18,865 nt of DNA, taken from positions 1 to 18,865 of the forward strand of contig DGWE01000036.1 of assembly GCA_002396065.1 (NCBI GenBank), in the 5' to 3' direction. Shown here piece after piece: positions 1 to 7,161 of this stretch (the stretch's first letter is position 1; each line of letters starts with the position of its first letter). The translations under genes were made by a program, and so were the position numbers. This stretch comes from Eubacteriaceae bacterium UBA4266 (GTDB lineage Bacteria; Bacillota; Clostridia; Eubacteriales; Eubacteriaceae). Below the pieces are notes generated by a model. That model was not told where the DNA came from. It did not search any database and worked only from the letters and a program-made list of their open reading frames with translations.

Positions 1-818
1 CGGTCGTGGATGATGCCGCCGCCGTAAAGCAGGCGCATCGATTCCGCCTTGGCCACGTCGGCGACGCTGTCGTCGAGGCTGTGAATCACCGTCGCGATCT
101 GTCCTTCCAGCTGTAAACCCAAAAGGGTCTGCAGATAGCCAGCCTCGTCGATGTCACCCTGGGTCGAGGTGATCAGGTTGACCATGATCTCGCCGGTGGC
201 CGTCCCCCGGCGCACGACGAGATAGCGCAGAATCCCCTCGTGGCTGCGCTTGTGATAATAAGACGTGTCCGCAAAGAAATCCCGGGTCGCCGCGACGATG
301 GCCCCGAAATCCGGGTGGGCCAGCGCGCAGGCGTCGGCATTTAAAATATTGTAAAAATGCCCCTTCTGATGAAAGCCCAGGGTCAGCGGCCCGCCGGGCT
401 CGCTGTCGCCGAAGGAGAATTCCATTTTGTTCCGATACCCGAAAACGTCGGGGCTTTCGATGGGCGGCAGGTGTTCAAAGCCGTCAATCCCGGCCTGGGC
501 GAGCAGATTCATTACCCAGCCGTCCTTGACGGCGAGCTGAGCCTCCGCCGGCATCGTCTGGTAGCTGCACCCGCCGCATCGGCCGAACACCGGGCATCTC
601 GGCGCGAGGCTGCCCGGCGCCTCCGAGACCACCTCCAGCGTCTGGCCCTCCGACTTGCCGTGGCGCTTCTTTTTAATCCTGACCTTCAGCACCTGGCCGG
701 TCACTGCGCCCTTGACCGCGCACGGGATCGTGCCGTCGCCGTTGGGAATGTCCCCGACGCCCTTTCCCGGATACACCATCCGATCGATTTTCAATTCGAC
801 GATGTCGCCTTTTTTCAT
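1..818 (-). CDS. rlmD: 23S rRNA (uracil-C5)-methyltransferase, RlmD/RumA (TrmA) family, 5' part only
   Basis: SAM-dependent methyltransferase that makes 5-methyluridine in 23S rRNA. The first 272 codons are present; the gene runs off the left edge of the window, so the C-terminal Rossmann methyltransferase part (SAM motifs, catalytic Cys) is missing here. Seen: an N-terminal TRAM RNA-binding domain (residues about 1-65, lysine-rich around 47-56), then the Fe-S cluster pattern C75, C81-G-G-C84 with the fourth Cys at C164, followed by the central beta-barrel region containing FGYRNKMEFSF. This Cys spacing is typical of RumA-type enzymes. The start is the ATG at 818, preceded by AAAGGAG about 8 bases upstream; the nearer ATG at 823 is out of frame and stops at once. 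In Firmicutes a single such enzyme (RlmCD) can modify both U747 and U1939, so the exact target is not certain. It is transcribed divergently from the DUF3089 gene. Confidence 0.9.
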   Translation of the reverse strand, partial: MKKGDIVELKIDRMVYPGKGVGDIPNGDGTIPCAVKGAVTGQVLKVRIKKKRHGKSEGQTLEVVSEAPGSLAPRCPVFGRCGGCSYQTMPAEAQLAVKDGWVMNLLAQAGIDGFEHLPPIESPDVFGYRNKMEFSFGDSEPGGPLTLGFHQKGHFYNILNADACALAHPDFGAIVAATRDFFADTSYYHKRSHEGILRYLVVRRGTATGEIMVNLITSTQGDIDEAGYLQTLLGLQLEGQIATVIHSLDDSVADVAKAESMRLLYGGGIIHD

Positions 819-855
819 CGCATATCTCCTTTTAATTCGCATCATTTTACCTGTC

Positions 856-864
856 ATTATATCA
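856..864 (-). promoter_or_regulatory. Extended -10 promoter for the rRNA methyltransferase gene
   Basis: On the minus strand the sequence reads TGATATAAT, a consensus -10 with the TG extension, about 38 bases upstream of the ATG at 818. A TTGACG lies upstream at 874-879 but only 12 bases away, too close to be its -35, so extended -10 recognition is the better reading. Confidence 0.5.
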
Positions 865-903
865 GGAATGCCACGTCAATTAACATCCAAATCGGCGGAA
901 TTG

Positions 904-912
904 TGATAAAAT
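904..912 (+). promoter_or_regulatory. Possible extended -10 promoter for the DUF3089 gene
   Basis: TGATAAAAT lies 47 bases upstream of the ATG at 960 in an AT-rich divergent intergenic gap. No well-spaced -35 is visible. It is the best candidate but not unique in such AT-rich sequence. Confidence 0.3.
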
Positions 913-959
913 GTAAATATAACTTTTGTTTATCCACATTTTATTGACGCGAGGTCACT

Positions 960-1919
960 ATGCACGCTTATACACCCGACTACAGCCAGGACGACGCCTG
1001 GCTTTTAAAACCGAATCAACCCGTATCCGCCGTCGACGTGTTTTACATCATCCCGACGGAATATCACCGCGGCGGCGAACCGCCGGTCTGTGAGATGGAT
1101 CATCCTCAGGTCCGCGCCTGCGCGATGCGCCATCTCCAGCACAAGGCCTCGGCCTTTTTCCCAGTGGGCAACGTCTACGCGCCGATGTACCGCCAGGCCA
1201 ACGTCTCCTGCCTGGTGGGCGCCGCGAAAAGCCTGCGGCTGCGCCAGGCGATGGTCGACGGCCCCATTGCCTCGATTGTCGCCGCCTTTGACTATTACAT
1301 GACCCACCTCAACGGCGGCCGCCCGTTCATCCTCGCCGGCCATTCCCAGGGCGCGCTGATGGCCAAGTTGCTCCTCGAATCGGTCTTTGTCCGCCATCCC
1401 GAATACCACGATCTTCTCGTCGCCGCTTACTTAATCGGCTTCAGCATCACTCGATCAGAACTCGCACAAGATCCGCACCTGCGTTTCGCGGCCGGCCCCG
1501 ACGACACGGACGTGATCATCTCATACAACACCGAGGCCCCAGGGGTCTCGGCCCGCAACATCACGCTGATGCCCGACGCGCCGTGTATTAATCCGGTGAA
1601 CTGGCGCACCGACGCGGTGCCGGCGTCGTCCGACGAGAGCCTGGGCGCCCATCTGGTCCGCTTTAGTCCCATTGGCCGTCTCTGCGGCGCAGCCGACCGG
1701 CCGGGCTACGCCGACGCGGTGGTCGATCCGAAGCGCGGCGTCATCGTCTGCACCACCGCCAATCCTGACGACTTCCGCGTCGTCGGCGACGAGGCCGGCT
1801 ATTTTCCGGCGGGTGTGCTGCACACCGGCGATATCCCGCTGTACTACTACGACCTGCGGGCCAACGCGCTGAATCGGGCCGCGGCGTGGATGGGCGCTCA
1901 CCGCTCATCGGCCCAGTGA
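960..1919 (+). CDS. DUF3089 family alpha/beta-hydrolase-like protein
   Basis: A 319-residue protein of the DUF3089 family, which has an alpha/beta-hydrolase (lipase/esterase-like) fold. Seen: the nucleophile elbow GHSQG with Ser129 after the strand RPFILA; an N-terminal block with VDVFYIIPTEY; a middle segment FFPVGNVYAPMYRQ; and a C-terminal block LHTGDIPLYYYDLRANA that matches the family's usual ending and could supply the His (H288) of a catalytic triad. No signal peptide or membrane segment is visible, so it is probably cytoplasmic. The start has a weak GAGG-type ribosome binding site. The substrate is unknown. It has its own transcription unit, divergent from the rRNA methyltransferase and 135 bases upstream of the BMC gene, and its neighbours give no clue to its role. 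Family assignment is firm; an enzymatic role is inferred from the fold and the GHSQG motif. Confidence 0.85.
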   Translation: MHAYTPDYSQDDAWLLKPNQPVSAVDVFYIIPTEYHRGGEPPVCEMDHPQVRACAMRHLQHKASAFFPVGNVYAPMYRQANVSCLVGAAKSLRLRQAMVDGPIASIVAAFDYYMTHLNGGRPFILAGHSQGALMAKLLLESVFVRHPEYHDLLVAAYLIGFSITRSELAQDPHLRFAAGPDDTDVIISYNTEAPGVSARNITLMPDAPCINPVNWRTDAVPASSDESLGAHLVRFSPIGRLCGAADRPGYADAVVDPKRGVIVCTTANPDDFRVVGDEAGYFPAGVLHTGDIPLYYYDLRANALNRAAAWMGAHRSSAQ

Positions 1920-1961
1920 CGCGGCGATTGACCGCCTAAGCGCTGTAAAATTGCGTTGATG

Positions 1962-1975
1962 GGCAAATTATTGCC
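1962..1975 (+). other. Small perfect hairpin upstream of the BMC gene
   Basis: GGCAA, a 4-base loop, then TTGCC, followed by TTTATT. It lies between the DUF3089 stop and the BMC promoter. It could be a weak terminator for the DUF3089 gene, but the stem is short and the T-run is poor. Confidence 0.25.
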
Positions 1976-1995
1976 TTTATTCCGCAATGAAATCG

Positions 1996-2004
1996 TGTTA
2001 TATT
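1996..2004 (+). promoter_or_regulatory. Extended -10 promoter for the BMC shell protein gene
   Basis: TGTTATATT (TG, one base, TATATT) about 50 bases upstream of the chosen ATG at 2055. The -35 region is poor (TTTATT). Together with the downstream terminator it makes the BMC gene a one-gene transcription unit. Confidence 0.45.
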
Positions 2005-2054
2005 CTTAATAGATTATTCCGCGCGAAAATCCATCTATGAAACGAGGCAGATTC

Positions 2055-2462
2055 ATGGCTGATATTAATCAAATTACACAAAACCACGACAGCGACGCGT
2101 TGAAAACCAACGACGGGAAGCTGAGAATCATTCAGGAAACCGTCCCTGGCAAACAGGTCACGCTGGCGCACATCATCGCCGGTCCGGAAGCGATCGTTTA
2201 CCAGAAGCTGGGGCTCAACCCGGCCGTCGACTACTCTCAGGCCGCCATCGGCATTTTGAGTATGACGCCCTACGAAATCGCGATCATCGCGGGGGACCTC
2301 GCCTGCAAGACCGCCCACGTCGACATCGGGTTCATCGACCGTTTCAGCGGCACGCTGATTTTCACCGGCCGCATTTCCGACGTCACCTCTGCGGTCAAAG
2401 CGATACTCAACTACCTGAAAACGAAGCTTGGCTTCACGATCTGCGACATCACGAAGACCTGA
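2055..2462 (+). CDS. EutS/PduU-type bacterial microcompartment (BMC) shell protein, stand-alone
   Basis: A 135-residue BMC-domain protein of the circularly permuted EutS/PduU class. These form hexamers that tile the protein shell of a microcompartment. Seen: residues 23-135 follow EutS closely: RIIQETVPGKQVTLAHIIAG, then AIGILSMTPYEIAIIAGDLA, then HVDIGFIDRFSGTLIFTG, ending TICDITK. Residues 1-22 are an extra polar N-terminal extension compared with the roughly 111-residue EutS. The start is taken at 2055 because GAGG at 2044-2047 is 7 bases upstream; an in-frame ATG at 2037 has no such site. There are no eut, pdu, grp or other BMC genes nearby: neighbours are a hydrolase and a ferredoxin. 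It has its own promoter-like site and terminator. It either serves a microcompartment encoded elsewhere or has a different role. Family assignment is strong; the particular compartment is unknown. Confidence 0.92.
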   Translation: MADINQITQNHDSDALKTNDGKLRIIQETVPGKQVTLAHIIAGPEAIVYQKLGLNPAVDYSQAAIGILSMTPYEIAIIAGDLACKTAHVDIGFIDRFSGTLIFTGRISDVTSAVKAILNYLKTKLGFTICDITKT

Positions 2463-2473
2463 TTTCAGACAAT

Positions 2474-2505
2474 AAAAAAACTTCCCGCATTTGGGAAGTT
2501 TTTTT
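2474..2505. terminator. Bidirectional rho-independent terminator between the BMC and ferredoxin genes
   Basis: The stem ACTTCCC/GGGAAGT with loop GCATTT is flanked by an A-run on one side and a T-run on the other. It can therefore end transcription from the BMC gene (+) and from the convergent ferredoxin gene (-). Confidence 0.9.
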
Positions 2506-2525
2506 TGTGCTTAAAAATCTTTCGA

Positions 2526-2696
2526 TTATTCAGCTGGAGCAATGGCGCCCATCGGGCACTGATCTGCGCAAGAACCGCAATCGATGCAGGTATCTTCGTC
2601 GATCACATACGGTGTGCCTTCAGAAATTGCTTCAACCGGGCACTGATCTGCGCATGCGCCGCAGCCAATGCAGTCATCAGAAATATGATATGCCAT
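2526..2696 (-). CDS. 2[4Fe-4S] clostridial-type ferredoxin
   Basis: A 56-residue low-potential electron carrier. Seen: two C-x2-C-x2-C-x3-C-P motifs, C9/C12/C15/C19 and C37/C40/C43/C47. Each cluster is bound by three Cys of one motif and the last of the other. It is acidic, as is typical, and has the usual clostridial length. The start is ATG 2696, with AAGGAG 8-9 bases upstream. In anaerobes such ferredoxins serve pyruvate:ferredoxin oxidoreductase, hydrogenase and Rnf; the specific partner is not shown here. The two halves are exactly 28 codons apart and share a 17-base identical stretch (2554-2570 and 2638-2654), so the ancestral duplication is visible in the DNA. It has its own promoter and terminator. 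Codons are less GC-rich than those of the neighbours, consistent with a highly expressed gene. Confidence 0.97.
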   Translation of the reverse strand: MAYHISDDCIGCGACADQCPVEAISEGTPYVIDEDTCIDCGSCADQCPMGAIAPAE

Positions 2697-2734
2697 GATA
2701 CGTCTCCTTTCAGCTCTTTCTTTGATACAATTTT

Positions 2735-2762
2735 ATTATACTCTTTGGGCGTTTTAAATCAA
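2735..2762 (-). promoter_or_regulatory. Sigma-A type promoter of the ferredoxin gene
   Basis: Minus strand: TTGATT (-35, 2757-2762), a 16-base spacer, then a perfect TATAAT (-10, 2735-2740), 38 bases upstream of the ferredoxin ATG. It is one of the best promoters in the window. Confidence 0.8.
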
Positions 2763-2793
2763 GTTCTTTTCGATTTTTTTATCATACAAAAAA

Positions 2794-3981
2794 TCAGTTT
2801 TCACTTTGGCCACCGCCCTCGCGTTTCGGCGCGCTCTGGGATTCGCGGCTCTTGTCGCCGCCCTTGGCCCTGCTGCCCTGGCGGTTGTTGTGCTTGCGGC
2901 CGGCGCGGTGGCGGCGCTTCCGATGGCGGGGCTCCTTGCTGCCGTCGCCCTTGGATGCGGCCTTGTCTTCGCCGCCGCGGCTCTGGGTCTTCGCGTTTTT
3001 GGACGTTTTGCTCTTGGTGTGCTTTCTGTGGGATTTACCGCGGGACGACGCGTTCCCTTCGCCCTTCGCCTCGCCTGAGGCTTCACCGTTTTCGCCCTTC
3101 TGGTGTTCCTTGCGGCGTTCTTCCTTTTCCTGCTGCTGGCGGCGGTTGTTGGCCAGCACGTGCTTGTCGCCGGATTTCACCACCTCGTCGATGCCAAAGG
3201 ACTTGATTTCCGTTTCATCGTCGTCGGTCTGCATTTTGACGATGACCTTTTCCTCGAGGACGTTGAGCCGGTAGACCTGGCCCTCTCCTTCCGGCGTCGT
3301 CACCCAATTGCCCACTCTCGGCATTTTGCGGGTCACCTCGTGGTAGAACGGATCTTCGTAGGTCAGGCAGCAGAGCAGCCGCCCGCAGACGCCGGAGATT
3401 TTCGTCGAATTTAACGACAAGCCCTGTTCCTTGGCCATCTTGATCGAGACCGGGCGGAACTCGCTCATCCAGCTCGAGCAGCAGGTGGTCCGGCCGCAGA
3501 TGCCCAGGGTGTGAAACATCTTGGTTTCGTCCCGGACCCCGATCTGCCGCAGCTCGATGCGCAGGTGGAAGGTCGAGGCCAAATCCCGGACGAGCTGTCT
3601 GAAATCCAGACGGCCGTCCGCCGTGAAGTAGAAAATCGCCTTCCGGTGGTCAAAGGTGAATTCCACGTCGACCAGATGCATGTCCAAATGGTGGGCGTGG
3701 GCCCGTTCCTCAAAGACCTGGCGCGCCTGTTTTTCCTTATCCAGCAGCTGGGCGTGGGTCCGCTCGTCCTTTTCGGTCGCCAGGCGCTTCACCGGCTTGA
3801 GGGCGCGCTTGAAGGTCGCCTCGTCGATGTCTCGGGGGCCGATGACCACTTCGCCGTACTCGATGCCCTGGGCGGTCTCGACGACGACGTGATCGTGGAG
3901 GGCGATTTCCAACTCGCCGACCTTAAAGTAATAAATTTTTGCAGCGGGGCGGAACCGCACCCCGACTATCTTAATTTTCAT
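2794..3981 (-). CDS. ricT: RicT/YaaT (PSP1 domain) regulatory-complex protein with a long charged tail
   Basis: PSP1-domain protein. The Bacillus homologue RicT (YaaT) forms an Fe-S complex with RicA and RicF that modulates RNase Y-dependent mRNA maturation and affects sporulation, biofilm and competence. Seen: the PSP1 core over about residues 1-275, with six Cys in the family pattern (C162, C167, C168, C199, C204, C205) in ICGRTTCC and VCGRLLCC. Residues about 278-395 form an added low-complexity tail very rich in Lys, Arg, Glu, Gly, Ser and His; the Bacillus protein (about 275 residues) lacks it. The start is chosen at 3981 (MKIKIVG), because AGGAG is 7 bases upstream; earlier in-frame ATGs lie on or before that site. 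It overlaps the end of holB by 11 bases and is the last gene of the tmk operon. No ricA or ricF is in the window. Confidence 0.93.
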   Translation of the reverse strand: MKIKIVGVRFRPAAKIYYFKVGELEIALHDHVVVETAQGIEYGEVVIGPRDIDEATFKRALKPVKRLATEKDERTHAQLLDKEKQARQVFEERAHAHHLDMHLVDVEFTFDHRKAIFYFTADGRLDFRQLVRDLASTFHLRIELRQIGVRDETKMFHTLGICGRTTCCSSWMSEFRPVSIKMAKEQGLSLNSTKISGVCGRLLCCLTYEDPFYHEVTRKMPRVGNWVTTPEGEGQVYRLNVLEEKVIVKMQTDDDETEIKSFGIDEVVKSGDKHVLANNRRQQQEKEERRKEHQKGENGEASGEAKGEGNASSRGKSHRKHTKSKTSKNAKTQSRGGEDKAASKGDGSKEPRHRKRRHRAGRKHNNRQGSRAKGGDKSRESQSAPKREGGGQSEN

Positions 3982-4954
3982 TGGCATTCTCCTGTATTTC
4001 AGCAATCCGAAGCAGCGCCGCCTCCCATTGGAGGCGCGGGTTCGCGTTGGTGTCCAGCCGCCTGCGCAGCTCCGCGGCGGCCTCGGCCATCGCGGTCAGC
4101 GCGGCGGCGTCCGACTGGGCCGCGATCTGTGACGCGGCGCCGCCCGAGGGCTGGCCGGCCTTCTGCGCGGCCGCGTCCACAAGGGTTCGGGTGAGCCAAT
4201 CGGCGGCTTCGAGACTTTTGTGTTTATCCTTGCCAGCTTTTTCGGCAAAGTCGAAAATCGGCATGGGGTTGTGTCTCAGTATATCATAAATCACCGGGAG
4301 CAATGCGGTTTTTATCGACTCGCCCTCGTCGGACAGCGTCGCGGCCAAAGCCTGTCCCGGCAGGCCGCCCGCAGCGGGCAGCACGTCCTCCTGCTGCTCC
4401 GGCGTCAGGTCGATGTCGTGGGCCGCCAGTACCTCGAGAATTTCCCGGTCGGTCAGCGGCTCCAGCGGCAGCTGCTGACAGCGGGAACGGATCGTCGGCA
4501 GGAGCTTTCGCGGATTGTCCGCGGTCAAAATAAAGACGTTGCCGGGCTCCGGCTCCTCTAAGGATTTGAGCAGGGCGTTCTGCGCGTCCGGCGTCATCCG
4601 CTCCGCGTCCTCGATCAGGCAGACCCGGCCGCCGCCCTCGAGGGGGCGGTTGCCCATCGCCGAAATCAGCGTGCGGACCTGGTCGATCTTGATGGCGCCG
4701 TTCTCCGGCGGGGTGATGACCAGGTAATCGGGGTGAGTGCCCGATTCGAAATGCCGGCAGGACGGGCAGAAGCCGCAGGGCCGGTTGTCCGGCGCCGCGG
4801 TGCAGAGCACGGCCTTGGCGAAGCCCCGGGCGAGGCTGCCCTTGCCGATGCCCGCGGGCCCAGTGAACAAATAGGCGTGGCTGACCTGTTCGGTGGCCAC
4901 GGCCCGGCTCAACAGCTGCCGCGCCCGGCTTTGTCCGACAATTCCTTCAAACAT
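3971..4954 (-). CDS. holB: DNA polymerase III subunit delta' (clamp loader)
   Basis: 327-residue AAA+ clamp-loader subunit that, with delta and tau/gamma, loads the beta sliding clamp. Seen: Walker A-like GPAGIGKG (residues 32-39), a zinc module C51/C60/C63/C66, the DAQNALLKSLEEP segment (Walker B/SRC region) and the sensor region NPRKLLPTIRSRCQ. Length is normal. ATG 4954 has AAAGGAG 6-7 bases upstream and lies 25 bases after the decarboxylase stop. The holB-ricT order is conserved in Firmicutes (Bacillus holB-yaaT), which supports both calls. It is translated in one operon with tmk, the decarboxylase and ricT. Confidence 0.95.
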   Translation of the reverse strand: MFEGIVGQSRARQLLSRAVATEQVSHAYLFTGPAGIGKGSLARGFAKAVLCTAAPDNRPCGFCPSCRHFESGTHPDYLVITPPENGAIKIDQVRTLISAMGNRPLEGGGRVCLIEDAERMTPDAQNALLKSLEEPEPGNVFILTADNPRKLLPTIRSRCQQLPLEPLTDREILEVLAAHDIDLTPEQQEDVLPAAGGLPGQALAATLSDEGESIKTALLPVIYDILRHNPMPIFDFAEKAGKDKHKSLEAADWLTRTLVDAAAQKAGQPSGGAASQIAAQSDAAALTAMAEAAAELRRRLDTNANPRLQWEAALLRIAEIQENANEN

Positions 4955-4979
4955 CCTGCTCTCCTTTACTGGTTGTGAT

Positions 4980-6374
4980 TTAACGGGTTTGCGTTAACAC
5001 CTGAATCTGATCGTCCTCGACGCCGAGCACCGGCACACCCTGGCGGACCAGCGTCTCGAGGGCCGACACCATGTCCGGGCTCAGCGCGTCCCCGGGCAGC
5101 ACCGCCGGCACCCCCGGCGGGTAGGGAATCAGCATCTGGCCGGCGATCTGCCCGGCCGCCTGCGTCAGCGGGCAGGACTTTTTCGGCAGATCCGACGCGC
5201 GCCAGAAGGGCACGCGCTGGTTAAACCGCCCGGCAGACAGGGTGGCAAGCTGAACCGGCGGAGTGGCACGCGCCGGCGCCGGCCCGTCAACCCGGGCCAT
5301 CGCCTCGACCAAATTGCCCAGGTCCTCGGCGGTGGTGCCGATGCCGGTCATCGCCAGCAGCAGCTCCGGCGTTTCGATCTCGAAATACAGGCCGTAGCGC
5401 TGCCGCAGGGTTTCGGCGATTTCAAGGCCCGAGCCGTCCCGAACGGCGAAGACCCACTTGCTCTTGTCGTAGACTTCGGCCGGGCCGTCGTAGAGCAAAA
5501 GGTTGTGCCCCGGGTCGGCAAAGCGCGCGGCCGCCCAGTCGTGGGCCTCCGCGACGGCGTCGAACACCGCGCCGCTTTTTTCTGCGCCCTCGGCCACCGC
5601 GGCCTCGATGCCGGCCATCAGCAAGTAGCTCGGGCTCGAGGACTCGATCTGGCTCAGCCAGTCGGAAATGCGCCGGCTGTCGATTCGGCCGCTGCCGATC
5701 AGCAGCACTGAGCCCATCGTCGGCGCGCCGAGAATTTTGTGGGTGCTCGAAACGACGACGTCGGCGCCGCAGTCGATCGCGGAACGGGGCCCGCCGTTCC
5801 AAAAGGCCAGATGCGCGCCATGCGCCTCGTCAACAATCAGCCATTTGCCCCGGCGGTGCAGCGCCTCGGCGATGGCCGCCGTGTCGCTGACCGTGCCGTA
5901 ATAGGTCGGGCTCGTCAAAATCATCCCGCAGATTTCCGAGTCCTTGGCGAGGGCGGTCTCAACCGCTGCGGCGCTGACCGATTTCGGAAACCACGGCAGG
6001 CGCTCGAAATCCGGATCGATGAAATGGCCGGAAAGCCGGCCGATGTGCATCGCCGCAAACACCGAGCGGTGGGCGTTGGTCGGAATCAGCACCTTCCCTT
6101 CGGGGCCCGCGCCGGCCAGCAGCGCAGCGAGAATGCCCGCCGTCGTGCCGCCGACGAGTAGCCGGCTGTCTCTGGCGCGGTAAAGGGACGCGATCACCCG
6201 CTGACTCTCGGCGATGACGCCCTGGGGATCGTGGAGGTTGTCGGCGCCGGGAATCTCGGTGATGTCCGCGGCGAAGAGCTTGGGTCCCCGTCCCTTGTGG
6301 CCAGGCATGTGGAAGCGCAGCCGGTCCCGGCCGGCGTTGTCCCGGAGCATGTCTCCAATCGGCGTGCGGCTCAT
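4980..6374 (-). CDS. PLP-dependent Orn/Lys/Arg decarboxylase family protein (SpeA/YaaO-like)
   Basis: 464-residue fold-type I PLP enzyme of the short Firmicute group of Orn/Lys/Arg decarboxylases. It probably decarboxylates a basic amino acid in polyamine synthesis; the substrate (Arg or Lys) cannot be told from sequence alone. Seen: N-terminal FHMPGHKG (residues 21-28), substrate/cofactor motifs GGTTAG and NAHRS, DEAHGAHL (D182, H185 under the PLP ring) and the PLP lysine K213 in SSTHKILGA. The C-terminal domain has YPPGVPAVLPG. Its ATG overlaps the tmk stop by 4 bases (ATGA, 6371-6374), so translation is probably coupled. B. subtilis has the same neighbour pair, yaaO next to tmk, though there the decarboxylase gene comes first. 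Confidence 0.92.
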   Translation of the reverse strand: MSRTPIGDMLRDNAGRDRLRFHMPGHKGRGPKLFAADITEIPGADNLHDPQGVIAESQRVIASLYRARDSRLLVGGTTAGILAALLAGAGPEGKVLIPTNAHRSVFAAMHIGRLSGHFIDPDFERLPWFPKSVSAAAVETALAKDSEICGMILTSPTYYGTVSDTAAIAEALHRRGKWLIVDEAHGAHLAFWNGGPRSAIDCGADVVVSSTHKILGAPTMGSVLLIGSGRIDSRRISDWLSQIESSSPSYLLMAGIEAAVAEGAEKSGAVFDAVAEAHDWAAARFADPGHNLLLYDGPAEVYDKSKWVFAVRDGSGLEIAETLRQRYGLYFEIETPELLLAMTGIGTTAEDLGNLVEAMARVDGPAPARATPPVQLATLSAGRFNQRVPFWRASDLPKKSCPLTQAAGQIAGQMLIPYPPGVPAVLPGDALSPDMVSALETLVRQGVPVLGVEDDQIQVLTQTR

Positions 6375-7084
6375 GCATCCGCCTCCGATTTCGATTTCAG
6401 GGCGTCGAGCACCGCCGCTGTGATTTCGTCCCCGATGTCGTCAACCGCGCGCAGCTGTCCGTCCCCATCCAGGCAGTTCACGATCCGCCAATGGCGGGCC
6501 TTGGCGAGGGCCCGAGCGCAGGCCGCCGAACGCTTCAGATAATCGGTATCCCGCTCGTGAATGTCCTTTTCAGCTTCTCCGGTGATCTTGTTGGCCCGGT
6601 CCGCCATCAGCTGCTCGCTGACGGCCTCCGGCATGTCGAGAAAGAAGACGAGGTCGGGCCGCGGCAGGCCGAGGAGCCGGTATTCGTAATCCTCGAGCCA
6701 ATGGACGAAGGCGTCCCGTTCTGCCGCGTCCGCGATCTTCCCAGCCTGGTGCACGAGATTCGACGTGGTGTAGCGGTCGGCGATGACGACGCCGCCTTTG
6801 GCGAGGAAGGGGCCGGTTTCCTCCTGATAAGAGGCGTAGCGGTCCGCCGCAAAAAACGTCGACGCGACGTAGGGGCTGACGGCGTCGGGATCCTCTCCGA
6901 AATCCCCGGCCAAATAATGCCGGGCCATGGCCGACGAATCCTTGTCGTAGCGCGGGTAGGACACCCGGAGTACCGGCACCTGCCGCGCGGTGAGGGTCCG
7001 GGCCAGCCGCTCGGACTGGGTCTGTTTACCTGTGCCGTCGATGCCCTCGATCACGATCAGCCTGCCGTTTCGTTCTGTTTTCAT
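6371..7084 (-). CDS. tmk: Thymidylate kinase (dTMP kinase)
   Basis: 237-residue P-loop kinase that phosphorylates dTMP to dTDP for DNA synthesis. Seen: P-loop GIDGTGK (residues 14-20) followed by QTQ, the segment RYDKDSSA, a DRY at 81-83, the DRYTTSN motif at about 103-109, and a lid-like region with Arg/Lys around TGEAEKDIHERD. It is a little longer than the standard 205-215 residues, as in a clostridial subgroup. The frame stays open upstream to 7450, but the start at 7084 is supported by family alignment and by GGAGGAAGGG just upstream. It is the first gene of the operon leading to the decarboxylase, holB and ricT. Confidence 0.92.
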   Translation of the reverse strand: MKTERNGRLIVIEGIDGTGKQTQSERLARTLTARQVPVLRVSYPRYDKDSSAMARHYLAGDFGEDPDAVSPYVASTFFAADRYASYQEETGPFLAKGGVVIADRYTTSNLVHQAGKIADAAERDAFVHWLEDYEYRLLGLPRPDLVFFLDMPEAVSEQLMADRANKITGEAEKDIHERDTDYLKRSAACARALAKARHWRIVNCLDGDGQLRAVDDIGDEITAAVLDALKSKSEADA

Positions 7085-7114
7085 GATGCCGCCCTTCCTC
7101 CTGCAATTTTCTCT

Positions 7115-7120
7115 ATTATA
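7115..7120 (-). promoter_or_regulatory. Candidate -10 box for the tmk operon
   Basis: A perfect TATAAT on the minus strand 30 bases upstream of the tmk ATG and directly after the T-run of the preceding terminator. No convincing -35 is visible; that region lies within the terminator stem. Confidence 0.4.
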
Positions 7121-7121
7121 A

Positions 7122-7150
7122 CAAAAAAGACAGCAGGGTTGGTGCTGTCT
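7122..7150 (-). terminator. Rho-independent terminator of the HD-GYP-like gene
   Basis: Minus strand: AGACAGCA, loop CCAACCC, TGCTGTCT, then TTTTTGTT. It starts 11 bases after the stop of the gene at 7162-7815 and separates it from tmk. Confidence 0.88.
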
Positions 7151-7161
7151 GTGCAAAACCG

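Noticed and set aside
357..947. 196-codon open frame on the plus strand
   Set aside because: Lies opposite the rRNA methyltransferase gene, which has clear TRAM and Fe-S motifs in the other strand.
2772..2795. A/T-only inverted repeat after ricT
   Set aside because: The stem has almost no G-C pairs and is not followed by a T-run on the minus strand, so it is not a convincing terminator; such repeats are common in AT-rich gaps.
3511..4194. 227-codon open frame on the plus strand
   Set aside because: Shadow opposite ricT and holB; GC-rich sequence keeps many false frames open.
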